From assembly GCA_002448975.1 (NCBI GenBank), contig DKBO01000076.1:14442-24710 (forward strand): a stretch of DNA of 10,269 bases, read 5' to 3'. The notes under the pieces are model-generated. The model had not been told where the DNA came from. It saw nothing but the letters and a program-made list of their open reading frames with translations, and searched no databases. A program made the translations under genes and the position numbers. Below are positions 1-7,224 of the stretch, one piece after another (position 1 is the stretch's first letter; every line of letters starts with the position of its first letter). The stretch is from Nitrospiraceae bacterium UBA6898 (GTDB lineage: Bacteria; Nitrospirota; Thermodesulfovibrionia; Thermodesulfovibrionales; UBA6898).

Positions 1-824
1 ACCTGAAATTGCCTCGGCAGGAACATGACGGCGAACACGGAGATCAGGGTCAGGACGAACCAGGATGAATAGCTCTCGAGAGAGGTCTTCATGTGCGTCA
101 GCATGGACATGGGCGCCGAGTCAGCCGCGAGGGCGAAGATGTCGCCCGGCTTCTCAAACAGGACGAACACCACATAAAAACCGACGGCGAGGAATGCCAA
201 GAGTTTCACCAGTGACTCGAAGGCTATGGCAGCGACCACCCCTTCGTGACGCTCTGTTGCATCAAGGTGGCGCGTACCGAAGAGGATGGAAAAAAGTGCC
301 ATGATGATGGCCACGTAGAGTGCCGTGTCGCTCCAGACAGTAATCTCAACCGATTTTGGAACCTGTTCCAGGGCGGGATACAGGTGGAGAACGGTGAACG
401 TGCTGGACACTGCCTTCAGCTGCAGCGATATGTAGGGGATGATGCCGGCAATGGCGATAACGGTTACCAGTCCGCCGATAAATGCGCTTTTTCCAAAGCG
501 GGATGCGAGAAAGTCCGCAATGCTGGTGATCCGAAACGTCTTGCTGATGCGGATGATCTTACGGAGCAGAAACCACCAGACCGCCGCGATCAGGGTCGGC
601 CCGAGATAGATCGGGAGAAAGCCGACACCGGAAACGGCGGCGCGCCCTACGCTGCCATAGAAGGTCCACGTCGTGCAGTACACGGCGATCGAAAGGGCGT
701 AGATGTAAGGATTGCTGATGATGGAATTGCCGGCATCAGCACGCTTGTCTCCCAGGTACGCAATGCCGAAAAGGATGCCAAGGTACCCGAACGACGTAAC
801 AAGAATCACCCATTCAGAGAGCAT
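1..824 (-). CDS. Sodium:solute symporter family protein, N-terminal part (CbrA-like transporter domain), truncated by window edge
   Basis: The frame runs open from an ATG at 824 to the window edge, giving 274 residues and no stop. An in-frame TGA at 839-837 lies just upstream, so this ATG is the first possible start. The protein is very hydrophobic, with about six predicted membrane helices beginning near residues 5-25. It contains YCTTWTFYGSVGRAA, a Gly/Pro-rich FLPIYLGPTL stretch, RITSIADFLASRFGKS and IIPYISLQLKAVS. From memory of the family, these match SLC5/SSS transporters, especially the transporter half of CbrA-like sensor proteins, where the permease is fused to a histidine kinase. 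The substrate is unknown; SSS members carry solutes such as proline, acetate or histidine with sodium. It is last of four genes seen in one direction, after a 246-base gap. Whether a kinase domain follows cannot be seen here. SSS family is secure; the CbrA-like subtype is an inference. Confidence 0.88.
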   Translation of the reverse strand, partial: MLSEWVILVTSFGYLGILFGIAYLGDKRADAGNSIISNPYIYALSIAVYCTTWTFYGSVGRAAVSGVGFLPIYLGPTLIAAVWWFLLRKIIRISKTFRITSIADFLASRFGKSAFIGGLVTVIAIAGIIPYISLQLKAVSSTFTVLHLYPALEQVPKSVEITVWSDTALYVAIIMALFSILFGTRHLDATERHEGVVAAIAFESLVKLLAFLAVGFYVVFVLFEKPGDIFALAADSAPMSMLTHMKTSLESYSSWFVLTLISVFAVMFLPRQFQ

Positions 825-1070
825 CCGGCACCGCTTTCAACGATCTCTTCTTCTGCACAGGAAGGCAAGAACAGGTCAGCATGTTACGCCACGACAGGAA
901 CAGACGGACTGCGGAAGACGACACAAGACCACAGCATATGCTGCAGGTACCCGCGCAGCGCAGGAACGCGCTGATCGAGCGGCGGTCGCTTTCCGGACCT
1001 TGCTCAACAGGTACATTGACGATTTGCGTTATCGGGCGCTGCGACATGTTCCGCTGAAAGGTGGACGTTC

Positions 1071-1265
1071 TCAACTGCGTTCTAAAATGACCGCAACCAG
1101 GGCGATGAACAACGCCCATGCAGTGACAAAGTACATGTAGAGCGCCGGAAGACCGAACCACAGAGCATCCTGGTGAAAGATCGCGAGCAAGGGGAAATTT
1201 AGCAGGAGAATACCGCCGATCAGCAGCGCTGTCAGGCGTTCTATTTTTTTTCTGAATTCCGGCAT
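1071..1265 (-). CDS. Small two-helix membrane protein preceding the symporter
   Basis: This 64-residue protein has a short basic N-terminus (residues 1-10) and two hydrophobic segments, roughly residues 11-30 and 40-60, joined by a loop with a Trp-Phe-Gly-Leu-Pro motif at 36-40. It ends in a polar LERS tail. An AAGGG-type ribosome site lies about 8 bases before the ATG, and the gene starts 21 bases after the exonuclease-fusion stop, so it is probably in the same transcript. Very small two-helix proteins often sit beside sodium:solute symporters (DUF485 beside ActP, DUF4212 and DUF3311 beside other SSS members). It resembles the DUF3311 style most, but I cannot assign a family without a search. 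A role as accessory subunit or assembly partner of the neighbouring symporter is an inference from position. Confidence 0.75.
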   Translation of the reverse strand: MPEFRKKIERLTALLIGGILLLNFPLLAIFHQDALWFGLPALYMYFVTAWALFIALVAVILERS

Positions 1266-1286
1266 AGGGAAACCCTTTCCTTCCGA

Positions 1287-3380
1287 TCAGGTGCCTCGGT
1301 TCGCTTTCAGCGCCGTTCGGGATGCTTCGTACGCCTGCCCGAGGGTAACGATGCCCCGCTCTTCCATGTGCGGCAGGAGCCGTGAGAAGATCTGTGCAGT
1401 GATGAAGGCATCTCCTAACGCGGTATGCCTCTTGTCAAGATCAATGCCGAGCCTCCGGGCGATCGCGTCGAGCGAATGCTCGGGCGTGTGGGAATGAACA
1501 GCCATCGACAGAAGCAAAATGTCGAGAACAGGATTTCGGAGACGAACGGCGCTCTCCGCCTCCCGGGAGCGTATGAAACTCATGTCGAAGGCGGTGTCGT
1601 AGCCCACAAGTACCGCATCAGCGGCAAAGACCTGAAACGCCTTGAGCACCTGGTCAACGGAAGGCTGGCCGCTGACCATTTCATTGGTAATGCCATGAAC
1701 CCGAGTCGCGTTTCCCGGGATCAGGCGCCCGGGGTTGACGAGGCTGTGAAAGACATCTCCTATGAAGATGCGGTTCGCCGTCATTACCACGCCGGCGATC
1801 GCCACGATTCGGTCTCCTTCCGCGGGTAGGAGCCCCGTCGTCTCTATGTCGAAGGCGACAAATGTAGCAGCAGAAAGCGGCTGTGTGGCTGCTGCGTCGA
1901 GGAGCGGGGGCTCCAGAAAAGTCTCCAGCGACGTATATATGGGACGGGAGGGATAGGGGACGGGCGCAGATGATTTCTGCTGCGAAAACGGCACCGGAAG
2001 CACGAGCGTTGCGTAACCGTCCCTTTGATGCCGTTTGCTCCACATCTCGCTGTCATGCTGTCGGAGGACATCGGCGACACTCAGCGACGAAGGATAGGGA
2101 ACGAGCTGGGCGCCACTCCACCCCGACAACTGCGGCTCCGGTATGGGCATTCCTTTCCACATAAACGCAAAGTAGGTTCTCTTGTCGCCCAGCAAAGTCT
2201 CAACCTCAAGTTCTGATACCCCTGCGTGTTCGGCAATTCTGCGCGCCACAAACTCGATCAGGAGGATCATTGCGTTGTCGTCAACGTTGACCCAGAGCGG
2301 GTGGCCGGTGAAGGTCAGAGTGATATGCACTTCCTGCAGATGACGGGCAGCGCACTGCAGAAGGTCTGTCGACAGAATGTCCTCACGCGCCCAGAGGGAT
2401 ATCCGTATGGATTCCGCTTCCTTTGCCGTGGCCTGAAAAAAGTTCGAGAGGCGCTCTGTTTCGCTCAGGATAATACCTTCCAGTTCAGTGCGTACCTGCG
2501 GGTCGACATCTCTGTACGCAGCAAGTCCCTCGGCCGATGCCCTGAGGTTTGCCAGGGGTGAACGCATCGATTCGATGAGAGAGACAAGGCTGATCTGCTT
2601 TCGCAGGAGCGTGGTCTGGGTTTCCGTCATGTCTTCAAATGACATGACGAAATACCACGACGGGTCCTTACCGGAAGGCAGCAGGTGCAGACAGCAGGAG
2701 AGTTGAATACTCCCGTCCAGTGCCGAACAGCGAAACCTGAGGCGGTCAATCTTCTCTTCCGATTCGCTTCTCGTCAGCTCCTGATGAAGGAGTTCGATGG
2801 CGTTCTCGATCGGCTGGCGAGCACAGATCGCATACAGCGAGCCGTTTATTCTCAAGGCATCGCTGTCGTGTACTATCCGCCGGGCAGCAGCATTGAAACG
2901 GAGAATTCTCCCCATCTCATCGCATACCACAATTCCTTCCTTGAGATCCTTGAGGAGCGAATCAAGCCGGACCTCGTGCTCCTCCGTTTTTTGAGAACCT
3001 GCCGATGCCGTGCCGATCGTCGCGCGCCGAGCCTCAAGGAACGCATTGCCGAGAGCGTTGCATGCATCGGTTATATCTTCGAGCAAGGCAGCAGATTCTA
3101 TATCAATCTTGCCGCTTGGATTGACCTTTGTTATGGCTTTCGCGTCTTCCGCAAGGCGATTCAGGGGCTTGAGGATAGTCAGGTAGATAACGAAGAAAAC
3201 TGCTGTCTGCAGTCCGGCGATCAGGGCGATCCAGATCCCGAAAGGCTGCCTAAGCCGGATAAACTGTTCGCTGTCCGCTGACGTGCCGTCAGCGTAAAAA
3301 ACGGCAAAGGCAGTGACGAGACATTGAGCCAGGACGATCACCGCGAGTAGCACCAGCAAAAGCGCTGCTCTCTTCCTCAT
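1287..3380 (-). CDS. Membrane-anchored degenerate histidine kinase fused to a DEDDh 3'-5' exonuclease (DnaQ/PolC epsilon-like)
   Basis: The 697-residue protein has transmembrane helices at about 5-29 and 47-70, then a HAMP-like linker (70-125), a PAS-like region (140-255), a HisKA-like helix pair (258-320), a vestigial ATPase region (340-465) and an exonuclease domain (505-675). The kinase core is dead on inspection. The H-box reads ESMRSPLANL, with Glu270 where the phosphorylated His belongs, and the ATPase N-box Asn and DxGxG are not recognisable. The exonuclease is intact: D511 and E513 (FDIETTGL), D599 (AFDMSF), H652 and D657, plus the typical VHGIT at 561-565. It should remove nucleotides from DNA or RNA 3' ends next to the membrane, possibly gated by the sensor part. 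GGGGGAG lies 5 bases before the ATG. It follows the receiver gene by 46 bases. DnaQ-like exonucleases near SSS transporters are known to me from other proteobacteria, but the biological job is unknown. Confidence 0.9.
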   Translation of the reverse strand: MRKRAALLLVLLAVIVLAQCLVTAFAVFYADGTSADSEQFIRLRQPFGIWIALIAGLQTAVFFVIYLTILKPLNRLAEDAKAITKVNPSGKIDIESAALLEDITDACNALGNAFLEARRATIGTASAGSQKTEEHEVRLDSLLKDLKEGIVVCDEMGRILRFNAAARRIVHDSDALRINGSLYAICARQPIENAIELLHQELTRSESEEKIDRLRFRCSALDGSIQLSCCLHLLPSGKDPSWYFVMSFEDMTETQTTLLRKQISLVSLIESMRSPLANLRASAEGLAAYRDVDPQVRTELEGIILSETERLSNFFQATAKEAESIRISLWAREDILSTDLLQCAARHLQEVHITLTFTGHPLWVNVDDNAMILLIEFVARRIAEHAGVSELEVETLLGDKRTYFAFMWKGMPIPEPQLSGWSGAQLVPYPSSLSVADVLRQHDSEMWSKRHQRDGYATLVLPVPFSQQKSSAPVPYPSRPIYTSLETFLEPPLLDAAATQPLSAATFVAFDIETTGLLPAEGDRIVAIAGVVMTANRIFIGDVFHSLVNPGRLIPGNATRVHGITNEMVSGQPSVDQVLKAFQVFAADAVLVGYDTAFDMSFIRSREAESAVRLRNPVLDILLLSMAVHSHTPEHSLDAIARRLGIDLDKRHTALGDAFITAQIFSRLLPHMEERGIVTLGQAYEASRTALKANRGT

Positions 3381-3426
3381 TCAGTCTCCCCCTGAACGCA
3401 GAGAATTGAGGCAATAACTACGGATA

Positions 3427-3804
3427 TCAGTGCTCGAGGGCCGACTTGATCAACTGGACAACCTCTCTGGTGGAGAACGGCTTTGTCACGTAATGGTCGG
3501 CCCCCAGCGCCATGCCCTTCTCGCGCTCAATATCACGACCTTTTGCCGTGAGGATGACGATAATCATGTTTTTCCATGCAGGATTGGATCTGATTTTCTG
3601 GCAAAGCTCGAAGCCGTCCATGCGCGGCATCATCAAGTCGAGGAGAATCAGGTCGGGGGCACCATCTTCAATAGCGCTCAGCGCCTCGATGCCATCGCTC
3701 GCCGAGCGGACTTCGAAGCCTTCCCGCTGCATCAAGAGTTCCAAGGCCCGAACTATCTGCGGCTCGTCATCGATGATGAGGATCCTGTTCCGCTCCACCC
3801 GCAC
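3427..3804 (-). CDS. Stand-alone response regulator receiver protein (CheY-like)
   Basis: The 125-residue protein is a single receiver domain with no output domain. It has the acidic pair D12-D13 (ILIIDDEP), phospho-acceptor D56 (LILLDLMMPRMDG), switch Thr86 (VILTAKG) and K108 (YVTKPF), so it should accept a phosphoryl group. I chose the GTG at 3804 rather than the ATG at 3852. AAAAGGGGGG sits 3 bases upstream of the GTG, and the ATG would fall inside the -35 box of a strong promoter. It is the first gene of the unit leading to the exonuclease fusion and symporter. The fusion protein lacks the His needed to donate phosphate, so the kinase that acts on this receiver must lie elsewhere. A kinase domain on the C-terminal side of the CbrA-like symporter, outside the window, is one candidate. 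Confidence 0.93.
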   Translation of the reverse strand: MRVERNRILIIDDEPQIVRALELLMQREGFEVRSASDGIEALSAIEDGAPDLILLDLMMPRMDGFELCQKIRSNPAWKNMIIVILTAKGRDIEREKGMALGADHYVTKPFSTREVVQLIKSALEH

Positions 3805-3823
3805 GTACCCCCCTTTTGAGCAA

Positions 3824-3852
3824 ATCATAGCAGAATGGATGGTGATTGTCAC
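3824..3852 (-). promoter_or_regulatory. Sigma70-type promoter of the receiver/exonuclease/symporter unit
   Basis: Read on the minus strand, GTGACA (3852-3847) and TATGAT (3829-3824) are separated by exactly 17 bases. Each hexamer matches the consensus at five of six positions. Transcription would start near 3817, so the leader would be only about 13 bases and consist mainly of the AAAAGGGGGG ribosome site. The promoter overlaps the longer possible ORF start, which supports the GTG at 3804. Confidence 0.6.
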
Positions 3853-4114
3853 GAGATTTATGAGATTTCAGGGAGCAGGGCTGGCGGAAGATTATCTGTT
3901 CGCTGCCCGGTATTGGCAGGTATGAACCATGCCGCTTTCGGCCGTTATATGCCGGGATAAGTTTCTCGATGCTGCTGATCACAAGTGACATCCATTGAAA
4001 TTTGATTGCTTCCTCCGACCAAGAAATATGCCATCTTGCCCACGCATAAGGTTTCTCGTGGAATGACATGGCCAGGGCGAAACTGAGCCCCTGTCGAAAA
4101 TGGGCCCTTCCGGG
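3853..4114. other. Spacer between the receiver promoter and the HD-GYP pseudogene
   Basis: With the promoter and the receiver leader (3805-3852), this forms a gap of about 310 bases between the receiver GTG and the pseudogene stop. A 100-codon open frame crosses it on the minus strand (3767-4069), but it lacks a ribosome site, overlaps the receiver promoter and start, and shows no recognisable motif. Apart from the terminator candidate at 4097-4115, I see nothing convincing. Confidence 0.5.
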
Positions 4115-4115
4115 C
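4097..4115 (-). terminator. Candidate short terminator hairpin after the HD-GYP pseudogene
   Basis: On the minus strand GCCC (4115-4112), a GGAA tetraloop of the GNRA type and GGGC (4107-4104) can pair, followed by CCA and TTTT (4100-4097). The stem begins at the last base of the restored-frame TAG stop. The four-base stem and short T-run make it weak, but the position is right for an intrinsic terminator. Confidence 0.3.
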
Positions 4116-4854
4116 TAAATGGCCCTGATCCGCTTTAATGCAACGAAGAAATTCTCCACAAGGAGCGGGTTAAATTCCCTTCCCACGCCTTCTTTCATCA
4201 ACCCTATTATCATGGCGATGTCCATGGCCTTACGGATGGTCTTTCGGTTCTCAGGGCGTCGAAAAAAAAAGCAGCTATGGCAACCATCTGGCTCACAATG
4301 TGCTGCTTCTTGCCCGTCCGTTTCATGCCAGGATATCCATGGCCGTCAAATTTCATGTGATGTTCGAATGCTGCAATCATGGCGAGTTTTGGAACATCAG
4401 GGAGCGCGGAGAGGTACTTTGCGCCCGCCACGGGATGCTGTTTCATCTGATTCCATTCCTCGTCGTTAAGTTTTCCCGGCTTCTCAAGTACTTCCTTAGG
4501 GACGAACATCTTCCCCACATCGTGCATAAGCGTGGCAATACCTACATCATGAAGGTTCTCTCCCTTCATGCCAAGTGCCTCAGCCTGAAATAAGGTAATG
4601 ACCGATACATTTGTGGCATGAACGTAGGTATACTCACTGTAAGACTTCACCGGGCTTATAACCCGAAGGACGTTTATCTCCCTTTTCAGGGTTGCAATAA
4701 ATGCTATCACTGCATCCTCAAGACTCACCATTTCGAGTCTCCTGAACTTGTTCATGCCATGGAAGAGCGATTTTACCTTGCCGACATTCTCTCTGACAAG
4801 TGCATCTACATCGTCTCCCTCAGCCCTGCCCCGGCCCGTGGATTTCAGGGCCAT
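4115..4854 (-). pseudogene. HD-GYP domain phosphohydrolase, frameshifted (one-base deletion) and lacking one metal-ligand Asp
   Basis: The open frame from ATG 4854 runs 214 residues to a stop at 4210. It carries the HD-GYP pattern of cyclic-di-GMP phosphodiesterases: E75 and H79 (EYTYVHATN), H111-D112 (HDVGK), H140 (HPVAG), H165-H166 (EHHMKFDGHGYP) and GYP at 173-175. After TERP at 203-206 the frame breaks. Restoring one base between 4235 and 4236 turns CCA-T-CC into CCA-TAC-C and gives the family's ERPYRKAM. It then gives another 38 or so sensible residues (FNPLLVENF, ending RIRAI) to a TAG at 4117-4115, about 246 residues in all. The Asp expected at residue 195, the last metal ligand of active HD-GYP enzymes, is Ala, beside a run of nine Ts. 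An in-frame TAG at 4884-4882 fixes the 5' limit, and no good ribosome site precedes the ATG. It is divergent from the hemerythrin gene. A sequencing error remains possible. Confidence 0.82.
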
Positions 4855-4955
4855 GTAGCTTTTTTGTAATCGTTTTTTGTGCTATATTCTGATCATACAT
4901 GCGATAAACCTGAACTTTGTTTGCTAATAGTTCTCGAAGGATGAAGGAGGTAGCG

Positions 4956-5492
4956 TTGCAAGCTCGTGCACCGCTTATGATTGAGCACAGACTGATAGAG
5001 CGGATGCTCTCTATTATCAATCGCGAGCTGAAGCTGGTCGAACAGACGAAAGCGATCGATCCACTCTTCGTTGACCTGGCGGTAGATTTCATCAGGACAT
5101 ATGCAGACCGTACGCACCACGGCAAGGAGGAAGGTATTCTATTCAGAAAGTTGGAAAAGAGAAATCTCACGAATGCTGATCGACAAGTAATGCATGAACT
5201 CATCGAAGAGCACGCATTCGGCAGGAAAACAACAAAGGCTCTTGTCAATGCGAATGTGCAGTATCGAAAAGGAAACGATTCGGCCCTTGCATCAGTCGCG
5301 GCACAGTTGCATACACTTGTGGAATTCTACCCTAAGCACATCGAAAAAGAGGACAAAGTCTTCTTCCCAGCGTCTCGATCATACATGACCGAGGAGGAAG
5401 ACCAAATAATGCTGGCTGAGTTCATGGAATTCGATCGAAAGATGATTCACGAGAAATATAATGCACTTGTCCAGAGTCTGGAACATGAATAA
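4956..5492 (+). CDS. Hemerythrin-like (HHE cation-binding) domain protein
   Basis: The 178-residue, mostly helical protein fits a four-helix bundle with a non-haem di-iron site. Likely ligands are H11 (MIEHRLIE), H54 or H55 with E58 or E59 (THHGKEEGILF), H86 (EEHAFGRK), and H128 with D133 (PKHIEKEDKVFFP). There is no signal peptide or membrane segment, so it is cytosolic. Family members bind oxygen, react with nitric oxide or peroxide, or store iron; which applies here is unknown. The frame opens earlier, at 4917, but a canonical AAGGAGG (4944-4950) sits 5 bases before the TTG at 4956. The ATG at 4941 would have its ribosome site too close. It diverges from the HD-GYP pseudogene across about 100 bases and converges on the downstream PAS kinase. 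Confidence 0.9.
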   Translation: MQARAPLMIEHRLIERMLSIINRELKLVEQTKAIDPLFVDLAVDFIRTYADRTHHGKEEGILFRKLEKRNLTNADRQVMHELIEEHAFGRKTTKALVNANVQYRKGNDSALASVAAQLHTLVEFYPKHIEKEDKVFFPASRSYMTEEEDQIMLAEFMEFDRKMIHEKYNALVQSLEHE

Positions 5493-5826
5493 CGAGCCCG
5501 AAGCAGGCGTTGCAGCTGACGTGCAGCACGCTTATATCGGTAATAGTGCTATGCAGCTTTCGGAATGAGTGACAGAAGACAGGAGACTGGACCGGGAAGA
5601 GCAATAGCCCTTCCTGTAATCGAGACTATTGCATTTTTGCATAGGTGAGGTGTTCTGGCGGAAACACGAGGTGAAGCCGATCGTACGAAAACTTTGGATT
5701 CGGATGAAGAGTAGCTGGTCCGGACAGCAATCACTCCGCAGAAAAATATTAAGACAGGAGAAAAGGCTGCTTCTCTTTCGGACTTTGCAGGTGGCCGGGA
5801 ATTGTTATGAACGCAGTCAATGCATA
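5493..5826. other. Convergent intergenic region without a supported gene
   Basis: This 334-base stretch lies between the 3' ends of the hemerythrin and PAS-kinase genes. Short frames occur on both strands but are interrupted, lack ribosome sites and resemble nothing I know. An imperfect inverted repeat (GCGT TGCA ... TGCA GC ACGC) near 5507-5532 follows the hemerythrin stop but has no T-run, so I do not call a terminator. Confidence 0.5.
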
Positions 5827-7224
5827 TCAGGTTGTCCCTTTTAAGCATTGAGAATAATTTTCTTCACTTGAGCATCCCCTTGGAATACGCCCAGCAGCCG
5901 CCGGCAGTGAAAAATAAAATGTCGCCCCTTCATTGACCCTTCCTTCTGCCCATACGCGTCCGCCGTGCTTTTCTATGATTCTATGCGTGATGACGAGGCC
6001 AACACCTGTCCCTTCAACCTCCTGTGACCGGGGCAACCGTTGAAACAGACCGAAAATTGTTTCAGAATCCGCGCTATCGAATCCTATTCCATTATCTCTA
6101 ACGTAATAGATATTTTGCCCTTGCTTCTCAAAGCCTCCTACTTCAATCATTGCAGTCGCCTTACTGCGAGTATACTTGAGTGCATTCGATAACAGATTTG
6201 CGATTACCTGATGAATAATGCGCGGGTCACCCCAGGCATGTGGCAGGTCCCGTACCTCAAATCGAATCTCCCTGTCAGCAGTTGTTGCCGTCATTTCAGT
6301 GAACACTTCATTAGCGAGAGCTTCCATATCTATGTCGGATTTCACGACCTCTGTTGTCCTGATACGGGAGAAAGAAAGAAGATCCTTTATACGCTGTGAC
6401 ATCTGCTTCGCTGTTCCCCTGATAAAGGCAAACTTTTCTTTCCCCTCATCATCCAGCACATCGCCATATTTCTCCAACAAATTGTTACAGGACCACTCGA
6501 TCACCATTAACGGCTCCCGAAGTCCATGGGATGCCATGTAGGTAAAACTCTCCAGATCATTGTTAGATTGTTCGAGATTCGCTGCCCGATCCTGCAACGC
6601 TAGATTGAGTTCCCTGACTTCCTTCTCTGCCTGTTTTCGCGCGGTGATATCCCTGGTTATACAAAGTGAAGCAAATATTTCATCTTCTGAGTAGCGGATC
6701 GGAACGGCATGGGTCTCCAACCAGAGTCGTCTGCCTTTCAAGCCGACGATCTCAAACTCCATCTTCCCTGAAATGCCCTCGAAAGCCTTTCCCGTCAATG
6801 ATTCAAATTCCTGGCGATACTCCGGAGGAATCAGTGCATAGAGGGATTTACCCTTGACCTGGTCAAGGGAATCCGCTTCAATCATTTCAAGACCTGCACG
6901 GTTCATATCGAGCAGGGTGCCATCGCGAGCAAGGAGTTTAATGCATTCAGGCTCTGTCTCAATAATAGTTTGAAGGTAATTTTTGGTCCGTAGCAGCTCC
7001 TTCGCACAGCATCTTTGATGAGAAAAGGCTCTGGCTACAAGGATTCCAGATGCGATGAAAAAGGAAGAAGCAAGCAATCGGAAACAGACCTCTCTTTTGT
7101 CAAGGAGCAAGACAGTCAAAAAAGGCTTATCATAGAAGTTCCAGTAGTCTAATAACGCATCCGTAAGCCAAAAAGTTATCGCTACAATGATTGACAGGAT
7201 AATTATCTTGTATTCACTTTTCAT
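5827..7224 (-). CDS. Membrane PAS-domain sensor histidine kinase
   Basis: The 465-residue protein has two membrane helices (about 6-24 and 47-65) flanking a short external loop, a PAS domain (about 82-200, ending RDITARKQAE), a coiled-coil linker, and a full kinase core. H-box His233 (ASHGLREPL), N-box Asn347 (NLLSNALKY), D377-N378-G379 (VRDNGIGFD) and the GTGVGL glycine lid (405-410) are all present, so it should autophosphorylate. The kinase group resembles the phytochrome/CBR-type class with SHxLREPL. I chose ATG 7224 because the peptide MKSEYKIIILSI is a common N-terminus for such kinases. The frame extends 33 codons further to 7323, but that upstream ATG has no ribosome site and the extension overlaps a promoter candidate. 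No receiver gene is adjacent, so it is an orphan kinase. Its ligand is unknown. Confidence 0.92.
   Translation of the reverse strand: MKSEYKIIILSIIVAITFWLTDALLDYWNFYDKPFLTVLLLDKREVCFRLLASSFFIASGILVARAFSHQRCCAKELLRTKNYLQTIIETEPECIKLLARDGTLLDMNRAGLEMIEADSLDQVKGKSLYALIPPEYRQEFESLTGKAFEGISGKMEFEIVGLKGRRLWLETHAVPIRYSEDEIFASLCITRDITARKQAEKEVRELNLALQDRAANLEQSNNDLESFTYMASHGLREPLMVIEWSCNNLLEKYGDVLDDEGKEKFAFIRGTAKQMSQRIKDLLSFSRIRTTEVVKSDIDMEALANEVFTEMTATTADREIRFEVRDLPHAWGDPRIIHQVIANLLSNALKYTRSKATAMIEVGGFEKQGQNIYYVRDNGIGFDSADSETIFGLFQRLPRSQEVEGTGVGLVITHRIIEKHGGRVWAEGRVNEGATFYFSLPAAAGRIPRGCSSEENYSQCLKGTT

Noticed and set aside
880..900. Possible sigma54-type element (TGGC...TGC, minus strand) upstream of the symporter
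   Set aside because: The GG and GC dinucleotides are 10 rather than 12 bases apart.
246..974. Long plus-strand ORF opposite the symporter gene
   Set aside because: Its polar, repeat-free translation is the shadow of the hydrophobic minus-strand symporter.
3767..4069. 100-codon minus-strand ORF upstream of the receiver gene
   Set aside because: It runs through the receiver promoter, ribosome site and start in another frame, with no ribosome site of its own.
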